A program made the translations under genes and the position numbers. From NCBI GenBank assembly GCA_001873845.1, contig MNZY01000075.1, forward strand, positions 1 through 5,300: a stretch of DNA of 5,300 bases. The letters are read 5' to 3'. Below the pieces are notes generated by a model. The model searched no databases, was not told the DNA's origin, and saw nothing but the letters and a program-made list of their open reading frames with translations. Shown piece after piece: positions 1 to 5,300 of the stretch. This stretch comes from Candidatus Altarchaeum sp. CG2_30_32_3053. Its GTDB lineage: Archaea > Altiarchaeota > Altiarchaeia > Altiarchaeales > Altiarchaeaceae. The first letter of the stretch is position 1. Each line of letters starts with the position of its first letter.

Positions 1-1012
1 ACAGATATGTTTTTTGAAGGAGTCTTACAAATTTCATTTACGCATTTATTGCTTATACATTGGGAATTTGATGAACATGTGCTATTATCTTTTTTGCAAA
101 TTTGACCTTCTGATGGAGATACATCTCTTCCTGGTGCTGCCGTTGCATTAAGCAAAATTACATCTCCGTCTCTTGCACAATAATGTCCTGAATCGCAGAT
201 GTCATTTAATGTTCCTCCGGGACCCATTCCAACAGACATAGAAGTCCAGTTTGTTTCATTTTCTTTGATTAGATTAAAATTCCAATACCAGCTCCAATCA
301 GATGGCGAGCAGGTTCCATTGATGCACTCCAGAAAAAATCCCCAGGACGGGCCTGTTGTTCCACTAAAATTTATGTTAGACTTTTCAAAGATTTCTTTGC
401 CGTTTGCATATTCCGGGACATTAACACACCTGGTGATTGTTGAATTATTGGGAAATTTAACAACTAATCCGACAGATATGTTTTTTGAAGGCGTCTTACA
501 AATTTCATTTACGCATTTATTGCTTATACATTGGGAATTTGATGAACATGTGCTATTATCTTTTTTGCAAATTTGACCTTCTGATGGAGATACATCTCTT
601 CCTGGTGCTGCCGTTGCATTAAGCAAAATTACATCTCCGTCTCTTGCACAATAATGTCCTGAATCGCAGATGTCATTTAATGTTCCTCCGGGACCCATTC
701 CAACAGACATAGAAGTCCAGTTTGTTTCATTTTCTTTGATTAGATTAAAATTCCAATACCAGCTCCAATCAGATGGCGAGCAGGTTCCATTGATGCACTC
801 CAGAAAAAATCCCCAGGACGGGCCTGTTGTTCCACTAAAATTTATGTTAGACTTTTCAAAGATTTCTTTGCCGTTTGCATATTCCGGGACATTAACACAC
901 CTGGTGATTGTTGAATTATTGGGAAATTTAACAACTAATCCGACAGATATGTTTTTTGAAGGCGTCTTACAAATTTCATTTACGCATTTATTGCTTATAC
1001 ATTGGGAATTTG
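1..1012 (-). repeat. 471-bp in-frame tandem repeat within the surface protein gene
   Basis: Bases 1-471 and 472-942 are the same sequence, and a third, partial copy occupies 943-1012. The only difference I found is A at 21 against C at 492 and 963, a synonymous Thr codon change (ACT/ACG). In gene order the copies are 1012-542, 541-71 and 70-1, the last continuing beyond the window. The period is 157 codons exactly, so the frame is kept. Each unit encodes the SNSQCISNKCVNEICK-type Cys segment, the DUF4430-like domain and the linker with CKKDNSTC. Homology ends abruptly at 1012/1013. Near-identity implies a recent duplication or ongoing homogenisation, although a repeat at a window edge could also reflect an assembly problem. 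Confidence 0.97.
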
Positions 1013-2129
1013 TGGAACAATTACAAATATTTGTGCAGGAATTATTAGAACCAGCAGAAAAATCTTCATAATTTCGTGCTAATGTGCAGGAATTGTTATC
1101 TCCTGAATTCCCTGTTGCATTAATTGTTCCGTTAAATATCGCAATATCTATATTATTTTCACAAATTTTATTTGAAATAAGTGTATTATTTAGAGATGAA
1201 TTTATATAAATTCCATATTCAGAATTTCCTGAAATTTTGTTATAAGCAATAGTATTATTTGTTACATTTAGTACATAGCACACATTCGTTATAGGGTGGC
1301 ATTTTGTTAAAAAAATTCCGTTTTTGTTGCCTTTTATTGTATTGTTATAAATCTCATTAAAACTTGAACCATAATAAAGATATATTCCAAAATAGGTGTT
1401 GTTATAAATAGTGTTATCTAAAATTTTGTTGTAATTTGGTCCCATCCATCCAAAAATTATTCCCCATTTGTTATTGAAAAGATTGTTATTTCTTATCGTG
1501 TTGTTTTGTGTTGTGCTTCCGTAAAATCCAATTCCTCCTTTATTGTTATAACAAGTATTGTTTTCAATTAGATTGTTATTTCCAGGCGATGAGTCAATTC
1601 CGTCAAGTTTTATTGAATGACAAGTATTATTTATTATTTTGCTGTTAGATGCTCCTGAAAGAGAAATTCCGCAACTTGACATATGATGAACTGTATTATT
1701 TATTATTGAGTAATTTTTCATACTTCCTCCCATTGCCAACGGAACTGGAATCAATCCATTACTAAAATTCATTATTTCAAAATTTTTTATGGTGATATTC
1801 TCTTTATTGTTTGTAATAATTCCTACAGTATAGCTATTTCCTAAATAGTTATTTTCCGGCCCTGTTAAAGTGTATCCATTCCCGTCTAATATTATGTTAT
1901 CAGCATTTACTCTTAAACCATGCCCCGAACATGTTAAACAACAATTCAAAATACAACTTTCACTAACATTATCCCCGCATTTATAAATTGTATTTGTATT
2001 CATGCCAATACACCCACAGTCCGCATTTGCATAAGATGCAAACAAAACAAACAAAATTCCAATTATCATTGTTTCAATTGCTATTGTTTTAAATTTTATA
2101 TCCGTTCGTGCTTTTTTAAATTTTGCCAT
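1..2129 (-). CDS. Secreted beta-helix (NosD/PbH1-type) surface protein with duplicated Cys-rich + DUF4430-like modules, 3' end outside window
   Basis: The minus-strand frame is open from ATG at 2129-2127 to the window edge, giving 709 codons with no stop. Residues 1-19 are Lys-rich, and about 20-36 form a hydrophobic signal peptide or anchor ending near ANADCGC, so the product is probably exported. Residues about 70-335 are right-handed parallel beta-helix repeats with Asn ladders, such as NNTCYNNKGGIGFYGS, beginning with the typical opening NADNIILDGNGYTLTG. Residues 365-387 are a Cys-rich segment (C365, C369, C371, C377, C382, C387). Residues about 393-505 resemble DUF4430, with a WSWYWNFNL strand and a final RDGDVILL strand. 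The Cys-rich/DUF4430-like module of 157 residues then repeats. NxS/T sequons are very frequent, as in glycosylated archaeal surface proteins. The role is inferred to be adhesion, binding or envelope structure; the ligand is unknown. Plus-strand frames over 199-1071 are antisense shadows of the repeat. Confidence 0.88.
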   Translation of the reverse strand, partial: MAKFKKARTDIKFKTIAIETMIIGILFVLFASYANADCGCIGMNTNTIYKCGDNVSESCILNCCLTCSGHGLRVNADNIILDGNGYTLTGPENNYLGNSYTVGIITNNKENITIKNFEIMNFSNGLIPVPLAMGGSMKNYSIINNTVHHMSSCGISLSGASNSKIINNTCHSIKLDGIDSSPGNNNLIENNTCYNNKGGIGFYGSTTQNNTIRNNNLFNNKWGIIFGWMGPNYNKILDNTIYNNTYFGIYLYYGSSFNEIYNNTIKGNKNGIFLTKCHPITNVCYVLNVTNNTIAYNKISGNSEYGIYINSSLNNTLISNKICENNIDIAIFNGTINATGNSGDNNSCTLARNYEDFSAGSNNSCTNICNCSTNSQCISNKCVNEICKTPSKNISVGLVVKFPNNSTITRCVNVPEYANGKEIFEKSNINFSGTTGPSWGFFLECINGTCSPSDWSWYWNFNLIKENETNWTSMSVGMGPGGTLNDICDSGHYCARDGDVILLNATAAPGRDVSPSEGQICKKDNSTCSSNSQCISNKCVNEICKTPSKNISVGLVVKFPNNSTITRCVNVPEYANGKEIFEKSNINFSGTTGPSWGFFLECINGTCSPSDWSWYWNFNLIKENETNWTSMSVGMGPGGTLNDICDSGHYCARDGDVILLNATAAPGRDVSPSEGQICKKDNSTCSSNSQCISNKCVNEICKTPSKNIS

Positions 2130-2338
2130 TTTAAATTTTTAAATCTTTGTTTTTATTTTTATTAAATTTTAGATATTAATTAGTAGTTTATTATATTATT
2201 ATTTATATATATTATTGGTTAATTTAACCAACTTTAAATAATTATGAATGCCAGTATAAATGTTTAAATTTAAATTTTACATGATTTCGTAATTTAATAC
2301 ATAATTTAGTGAATAAATTTTTAGTTAATAATAGATTA
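2130..2338. promoter_or_regulatory. Non-coding upstream region of the surface protein gene, with a candidate TATA element
   Basis: This AT-rich stretch contains no plausible gene on either strand. On the minus strand a TATATATAAATA sequence (plus-strand 2200-2211) lies about 70-80 bp upstream of the ATG at 2129, which would give a leader of about 50 nt if it is the archaeal TATA box. Composition is so AT-rich that several other placements are possible. No Shine-Dalgarno sequence is visible. The ATG sits in a context identical over 21 bp to that of the GYD gene (2140-2120 against 4938-4958). Confidence 0.35.
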
Positions 2339-2729
2339 TGTAACTATTCAGGAGGTGCAAAAATTTACCTCTGAAAATTTCAAAAAATACGAAAAAATCA
2401 AAAAAACACCCGTAATTTCAAAAACGAATTTTTTGAAATATCCGAACGAAGCGAACTTATTTTCAAAATGAAATTTTGAAATACTGAAACCTTCGGTTTC
2501 AATCTTTAAAAAATCTTTTAGATTTTTTAAATACTGAAAACTGCAAGTTTTCAATCTTTAAAAATCTACAAGATTTTAAAATACTGAAAATCTTACAGAT
2601 TTTCAATCTTATTTAAATTTCGTTAGAAATTTTAAATCTCTGAACGAATTGGGGTGACAAAATGTTCTGAACATTTTGTAAATATACGAATAATGGTGAG
2701 CGTATTTTTTGGGTGGCTGAATAGTTACA
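2339..2729. mobile_element. 391-bp element bounded by a perfect 13-bp inverted repeat; candidate non-autonomous mobile element
   Basis: TGTAACTATTCAG at 2339-2351 is repeated in perfect inverted orientation as CTGAATAGTTACA at 2717-2729. The interior has no credible gene; its minus-strand open frames are made of palindromes. It is largely occupied by the tandem hairpin array. I see no clear flanking target-site duplication: the flanks share only AT-rich similarity. The decayed transposase starts 49 bp to the right, so the right repeat may instead belong to that insertion sequence. I found no second copy of the terminal sequence downstream of the transposase to test this. Confidence 0.5.
2415..2679. 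repeat. Tandem array of nine short-loop hairpins with a conserved scaffold and varying stems
   Basis: Consecutive hairpins, stem/loop in nt: 2415-2439 (10/5), 2461-2481 (9/3), 2485-2501 (7/3), 2505-2531 (11/5), 2535-2553 (8/3), 2557-2581 (7+3 with one mismatch/3), 2585-2605 (9/3), 2611-2637 (7+4 with a bulge/4) and 2657-2679 (10/3). AATACTGAAA begins at 2480, 2530 and 2580, an exact 50-bp period, and TTCAATCTT follows each time. Between these constant parts the stem tips differ (ACC-ttc-GGT, ACT-gca-AGT, ATCT-tac-AGAT), yet each remains self-complementary. A further small stem, ATACG/CGTAT, lies at 2684-2705. The array could act as structured RNA or as single-stranded DNA hairpins; its function is unknown. 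Confidence 0.9.
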
Positions 2730-2777
2730 AATAAAATAAGAAACGAAAAAAATAATATATGATTTAGATGAGAAGGA

Positions 2778-3555
2778 ATGTATCCAATTGTTAGAAAAAG
2801 TCAGATGAAAAAAGGTGTAGTTTGTCCACATTGCAACTCAAAGGAAAACAGTGTCAGGAAGGGATATGTAAATGGGTATCAAAATTACATTTGTAAGAAT
2901 TGTAATCATTCGTTCACTATAAGAACTGGCACCGTGTTTTCTCATTCAAAAATTCCGCTGAAAGGTGGTTTGTTGCTATCATATAGTATATGATTTGGTG
3001 AAAAAATAAGGAAATCTGTGTTCGTACATTACTGCTGGATAAAAAGGAAACAACGATCTTGGGAGGGTGCCAGGAAAAAGGGGCTTGAAAGCGTGTCCGA
3101 GAAGGGACCTTTGCGAAAGACAAACCCATAATCGTTGTGATTACGGAAAGAAAACATGGAGAATCATATGAGAAGGCAACATAATCGCGTATCATGACGA
3201 TTATCCCCTTTATAATTGCTTAAATGGTATTTGTCCACATTTTGCTATAAATCATTCAAATGGACAATATGCTGATGAGGATATATGTACAAATAATGCT
3301 GAAAACAGATTTTCATTATTGAGACCTTTTCTTCAGAAGTATGGAGGAGTATCAAAATATAATCTTTAAGGATATGCCACATTGTGTCAGTTCTATACAA
3401 ACATTTTGATGAAGTTTTCAGGATATATTTTTTTTATTCCCGCATTTTTGCAAGAACGTTTGGAGATTTTTCAACCTTTTTTCAAAAATCTTATGAAGAA
3501 AACTAAATTTTTACAAAACTACAACAAAGTGAATAATTTAATCAATAAAAATTAA
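2778..3555 (+). pseudogene. Decayed IS transposase, IS1595/ISXO2-like (DDE), multiple frameshifts
   Basis: The ATG at 2778 opens a zinc ribbon (CPHC at residues 16-19, CKNC at 39-42) followed by SFTIRTGTVFSHSKIPLK, typical of the N-terminus of this transposase group. The similarity then jumps between frames: WFVAI from 2966 stops at TAG 2984-2986; GARKKGLESVSEKG starts at 3066; KDKPIIVVITERKHGESYEKAT starts at 3116; YHDDYPLYNCLNG to ENRFSLLRPFLQKYGGVSKYNL covers about 3190-3366, with TAA at 3367-3369 replacing a sense codon before GYATLCQFYTNI. The helix-turn-helix region and the stretch before 3181 look too short, which suggests deletions. An Asp (HDDY) and a Glu (AENRF) of the DDE set are recognisable. 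The last frame runs to TAA 3553-3555, but recognisable similarity ends near 3411. The product cannot be functional. The family name is from memory of conserved motifs, not a search. Confidence 0.85.
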
Positions 3556-3624
3556 CATATGAGCGATTAACGATAATAAATTAAATTTAAACCATAAATA
3601 AACGAATAAATTTTTAATAGTTAT
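3424..3624. other. AT-rich spacer after the transposase relic, with a T8 tract and one hairpin
   Basis: Beyond recognisable transposase similarity there is a run of eight T at 3428-3435 and a hairpin of AGATTTTT (3464-3471) with AAAAATCT (3484-3491) around a 12-nt loop. Either could help end plus-strand transcription. The rest, up to the stop codon of the minus-strand gene at 3625, is AT-rich and shows no gene. I could not identify a right terminal inverted repeat for the insertion sequence. Confidence 0.4.
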
Positions 3625-4359
3625 TTACTCCTTTGTAATGATAGTCCCGACTCCTTCGTCGGTAAAAATTTCCTCTATTAATTTGTGTTTGTCTGCTTTT
3701 ATCAGGTGCACTTTATTTACTCCGTTATTTATCGCTGATTTACACGCATTTACCGGTTTTATTAATTGCCCGCTGACGATACCTTCCTTTATTATGTCAT
3801 CCAACCGTTTTAAATTTAGACTCGGAATTAATTCTTCATCTGCATCTAAAATTCCTTCTTCTTTCAGTAACAATATAAATTTCTCAGCATTCAGGGAGGA
3901 TGCAAGTTCCGCTGCAAACTGATACTGGTTAGGGACAGAAACAGAGGATATTATAGGAATATAATTTTCTGACATTAACAAATTTATCGTATTTTTATCC
4001 TGCTTTCCGACAAGTGAAATTGCGATTATATCCTGTTTTGCGATACAAGAAACAAATTTCAGGGAAATTTTTCCGGCAATGCTCAATACTCCTATGTCTT
4101 TAATGTCACCGGTCTTATTCATCCATTCGGATATGAAATTTTTATCCTCTCCGAAATAATCCGCATTGTCAGGAATTTCGTGCACAACCACAACCTTTAT
4201 TCCGACATGTTTCAGGAGTGCAATTTCATTTGCAATTTCATTCATTATTTCTCCGCTCAAAAAGGCTGTTTTTCCGGCAAAGATTACAAAAATTTTTCCT
4301 TTAAATTTCTTTATGTACTTTAATGCTCCTGTAAGAGAATTAGGAAGAGATATGGTCAT
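3625..4359 (-). CDS. Acetylglutamate-kinase-like protein (amino acid kinase fold), probably catalytically inactive
   Basis: This 244-residue protein aligns along its length with ArgB, which phosphorylates N-acetylglutamate in arginine synthesis. Matches include ALKYIKKFKGKIFVIF (13-28), LLKHVGIKVVVVH (48-60), AGKISLKFVSCI (95-106), ENYIPIIS (131-138), AAELASSLNAEKFILLLKEEGIL (149-171, quoted in two parts in the family) and the C-terminal EIFTDEGVGTI (230-240). Key residues are missing: the N-terminal KxGG is FAGK (27-30), with the catalytic Lys replaced by Phe27. The VHGGGP glycine loop is VHEIPD. The NxNAD segment is deleted before AAELA. The GGMIPKV motif reads GQLIKPV. About 30 residues between the SLVGK and YIPII segments are also absent, explaining the length below the usual 280-300. 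The open frame is intact, which argues for a selected role such as regulation or binding rather than a pseudogene. No other arginine gene is nearby. Confidence 0.75.
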   Translation of the reverse strand: MTISLPNSLTGALKYIKKFKGKIFVIFAGKTAFLSGEIMNEIANEIALLKHVGIKVVVVHEIPDNADYFGEDKNFISEWMNKTGDIKDIGVLSIAGKISLKFVSCIAKQDIIAISLVGKQDKNTINLLMSENYIPIISSVSVPNQYQFAAELASSLNAEKFILLLKEEGILDADEELIPSLNLKRLDDIIKEGIVSGQLIKPVNACKSAINNGVNKVHLIKADKHKLIEEIFTDEGVGTIITKE

Positions 4360-4388
4360 TTTTTACAATATAATTTTTTACAATATAA
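4359..4388 (-). repeat. 15-bp tandem duplication at the start of the kinase-like gene
   Basis: On the plus strand TTTTTTACAATATAA occurs perfectly twice, at 4359-4373 and 4374-4388. The first copy overlaps the last base of the start codon, so on the minus strand the ATG follows two copies of TTATATTGTAAAAAA. The duplication changes the distance between the TATA-like sequence and the start codon. Confidence 0.9.
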
Positions 4389-4390
4389 AA

Positions 4391-4407
4391 TATTTATAGT
4401 ATAAATA
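4391..4407 (-). promoter_or_regulatory. Palindromic TATA-like element upstream of the kinase-like gene
   Basis: TATTTATAGTATAAATA is a perfect palindrome apart from its central base and lies 32-48 bp upstream of the ATG at 4359. That spacing would place the transcription start close to the start codon, giving a short leader. Being symmetrical, it could act in either direction. The call rests on sequence and spacing only. Confidence 0.45.
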
Positions 4408-4424
4408 GTAATTATGTTACAAAA

Positions 4425-4496
4425 TTTATATCACAATTTATATCACAATTTATATCACAATTTATATCACAATTTATATCACAAATATTACAATTT
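4425..4496. repeat. Six perfect tandem copies of a 12-bp repeat (iteron-like)
   Basis: TTTATATCACAA is repeated six times head to tail without change at 4425-4436, 4437-4448, 4449-4460, 4461-4472, 4473-4484 and 4485-4496. Degenerate related sequence flanks it on both sides (TTACAAAATTTATA before, ATATTACAATTTAT after). The array lies 66-137 bp upstream of the minus-strand kinase-like gene. On that strand each unit reads TTGTGATATAAA, with a TATA-like core. The 12-bp spacing is near one helical turn plus 1.5 bp. It could be a regulator-binding array, a replication-type iteron or slippage-prone simple sequence. Confidence 0.97.
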
Positions 4497-4536
4497 ATCC
4501 TGAGTTTCCCCCCCCAGCATAAAAGTTTGGGCGTAA

Positions 4537-4586
4537 TTTTTAAATCCCGAAGATTTAAAAAGATACGAACGAAGTGAGCGTATTTT
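4537..4586. repeat. Two-hairpin element related to the 2339-2729 region
   Basis: A 10-bp stem, TTTTTAAATC (4537-4546) with GATTTAAAAA (4552-4561), encloses the loop CCGAA. Immediately after, ATACG (4563-4567) pairs with CGTAT (4579-4583) around AACGAAGTGAG and is followed by a T tract. The second hairpin closely resembles the ATACG...GTGAGCGTATTTT unit at 2684-2710 and the CCGAACGAAGCGAAC sequence at 2442-2456, so it appears to be a dispersed repeat. It could also serve as a terminator-like structure. Confidence 0.7.
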
Positions 4587-4638
4587 TGTTGTTAAGTATA
4601 ATTAATTTTGTAAATTTTTAAAATTACATGTAAATTTT

Positions 4639-4878
4639 GGTGCTGCCCCACTAAAATTGGGATAATTATATATTTGTTTTTTTACTAATATCTTTATAAG
4701 TTATAGGACTTAATTAGATTATTTTGTAAATGAACATAAAAAGTCAAGAATTCATATTTGTTTTGTGTATGTCCTGTAATGTTTAAAATTAAATTTATAA
4801 TATTCAATTTTAATTCTTAAGCAGATTTTTAAAAAATATCTCACAAATTAATTATCCCAACTTAAAGGGATGAGCACC
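4639..4878. mobile_element. 240-bp MITE-like element with inverted termini and 8-bp target-site duplication
   Basis: The left end begins GGTGCTGCCCC and continues to TTGGGATAATTA at 4657-4668. The right end, read inward on the opposite strand, begins GGTGCTCATCCC and reaches the same TTGGGATAATTA (plus-strand 4849-4860). Over about 30 bp the two ends agree at roughly 22 positions, with perfect blocks of 6 and 12 bp. The direct repeat TAAATTTT flanks the element at 4631-4638 and 4879-4886. The interior is AT-rich with no gene, so the element would need a transposase supplied elsewhere. Its termini do not match the ends visible near the decayed transposase. Confidence 0.8.
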
Positions 4879-4907
4879 TAAATTTTTTGATGGTGGGAAA
4901 GATGGGA

Positions 4908-4931
4908 TTTATATTACAATTTATATTACAG
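4908..4931 (+). promoter_or_regulatory. Two 12-bp TTTATATTACAA/G copies: probable promoter of the GYD gene
   Basis: TTTATATTACAA (4908-4919) and TTTATATTACAG (4920-4931) are tandem and differ from the six-copy 12-bp repeat at 4425-4496 at one position (C to T) plus the final base. They end 17 bp before the ATG at 4949. TTTATATT in the first copy, at 34-41 bp upstream, is suitable for an archaeal TATA box with transcription starting roughly 10 nt before the gene. Confidence 0.5.
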
Positions 4932-4948
4932 AAATTCAAAAATTTAAA

Positions 4949-5227
4949 ATGGCAAAATATGTAATGTTGGGAAGATATAGTGTAGAAGGAATTAAAGGGA
5001 TTTCCAAAGAAAGGACAAAAGCAGTTGTTGCTGAAATCAAAAAGGAAGGAGGAAATGCTGATGCAATGTATGCAGTGCTCGGAAATTATGATTTGTGCTT
5101 TGTTGTGGATTTCCCCGGAAATACCGAAGCAATAAAAGCATCGGTAAATATTGCAAAAGCAACTGGAATCGGATTTAGAACACTTCCGGCAATTCCTGTG
5201 GATGAATTTGACAAAACAGTTGGATAA
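4949..5227 (+). CDS. GYD domain-containing protein
   Basis: This complete 92-residue protein has the form of the GYD family (PF08734): an opening strand KYVMLGRYSVEGIKGI (3-18), a helix with a run of charged residues (20-33), GGNADAMYAVLGNYDLCFVV (34-53) holding the GxYD signature (G45, Y47, D48), a second helix (57-71), and a closing strand GIGFRTLPAIPVDEF (73-87). Length is normal for the family. Members are small cytoplasmic alpha-beta proteins resembling ferredoxin-like or dimeric barrel folds; their biochemical function is not established. There is no signal peptide or membrane segment. No Shine-Dalgarno site precedes the ATG. The start is supported by the immediate strand sequence, by the promoter-like repeats 17 bp upstream, and by the 21-bp match of its start context with the surface protein gene. 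It is transcribed divergently from the kinase-like gene. Confidence 0.9.
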   Translation: MAKYVMLGRYSVEGIKGISKERTKAVVAEIKKEGGNADAMYAVLGNYDLCFVVDFPGNTEAIKASVNIAKATGIGFRTLPAIPVDEFDKTVG

Positions 5228-5300
5228 AAAACAAAACAAGACAGAACAAACAGAACAAAATTTAAAAATTTAAAAAAACAGAAAAATTTAAAAATAAAAA
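5228..5300. other. A-rich tail after the GYD gene
   Basis: The stretch is almost entirely A with scattered C and T on the plus strand and contains the short direct repeat ACAGAACAAA (5241-5257 region, overlapping). No T-tract terminator is present. The sequence AAAAATTTAAAAA recurs here and matches the leader found before the starts of the surface protein and GYD genes, so another plus-strand gene may begin just beyond the window. Confidence 0.35.

Noticed and set aside
199..1071. Two nearly identical plus-strand open frames (199-576 and 670-1071)
   Set aside because: They are antisense to the minus-strand surface protein gene, and their similarity simply reflects the 471-bp tandem repeat. 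The minus-strand frame has the signal peptide, domains and much greater length.
2415..2679. CRISPR array
   Set aside because: The period is about 50 bp, but the variable parts are short palindromes of 9-11 bp rather than 30-40 bp unique spacers, and no cas gene is present.
2348..2831. Minus-strand open frames at 2348-2554 and 2613-2831
   Set aside because: They consist of translated palindromes and AT-rich sequence, resemble no protein family, and overlap the hairpin array and the transposase zinc ribbon.
2917..3195. Minus-strand 92-codon frame over the transposase relic
   Set aside because: It is opposite recognisable transposase fragments on the plus strand and has no family features.
2311..3616. 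GAATAAATTTTTA at 2311-2323 and 3604-3616 as flanking direct repeats of a larger insertion
   Set aside because: The 13-bp match is low-complexity AT sequence, no inverted termini adjoin it, and similar strings occur elsewhere in the window.
3638..4399. Plus-strand frames at 3638-3922 and 4166-4399
   Set aside because: They are antisense to the ArgB-like gene and show no recognisable protein features.
4639..4878. Structured non-coding RNA or riboswitch upstream of the GYD gene
   Set aside because: The inverted ends are better explained as transposon termini because an exact 8-bp target duplication flanks them.
4862..5239. Minus-strand 125-codon frame opposite the GYD gene
   Set aside because: The plus-strand GYD protein is a clear family match, so this frame is its antisense shadow.

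Overview
The window is strongly AT-rich and looks archaeal, probably from a small-genome lineage such as the DPANN group. This rests on the gene families present, TATA-like sequences just upstream of starts with no clear Shine-Dalgarno sites, and an N-glycosylation-sequon-rich, cysteine-rich beta-helix surface protein. The exact lineage cannot be fixed from the sequence.

Layout. (1) 1-2129, minus strand: the N-terminal 709 codons of a secreted beta-helix protein that runs off the left edge. Its C-terminal part is built from a 157-codon module (Cys-rich segment plus a DUF4430-like domain) duplicated in tandem at the DNA level almost without change. (2) 2130-2338: non-coding leader and promoter region. 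(3) 2339-2729: a 391-bp stretch bounded by a perfect 13-bp inverted repeat and filled with at least nine consecutive small hairpins. Three of them recur at exactly 50 bp and keep their self-complementarity while their sequence changes. (4) 2778-3555, plus strand: a decayed transposase resembling the IS1595/ISXO2 group, with a zinc ribbon, several frameshifts, an internal deletion and a stop. (5) 3625-4359, minus strand: an acetylglutamate-kinase-like protein that keeps the fold and the C-terminal signature but has lost every catalytic and nucleotide-binding motif I can align. (6) 4360-4948: a repeat-rich intergenic region with a 15-bp tandem duplication, a palindromic TATA element, six perfect 12-bp repeats, a hairpin pair, and a 240-bp MITE-like element with inverted termini and an 8-bp target duplication. 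(7) 4949-5227, plus strand: a complete GYD-domain protein.

The three intact genes do not form an operon. The minus-strand kinase-like gene and the plus-strand GYD gene diverge from the repeat-rich region, and variants of the same 12-bp motif lie upstream of both, so shared regulation is possible but unproven. The most unusual parts are the hairpin array, the recent module duplication in the surface protein, and the apparently inactive kinase-like protein.
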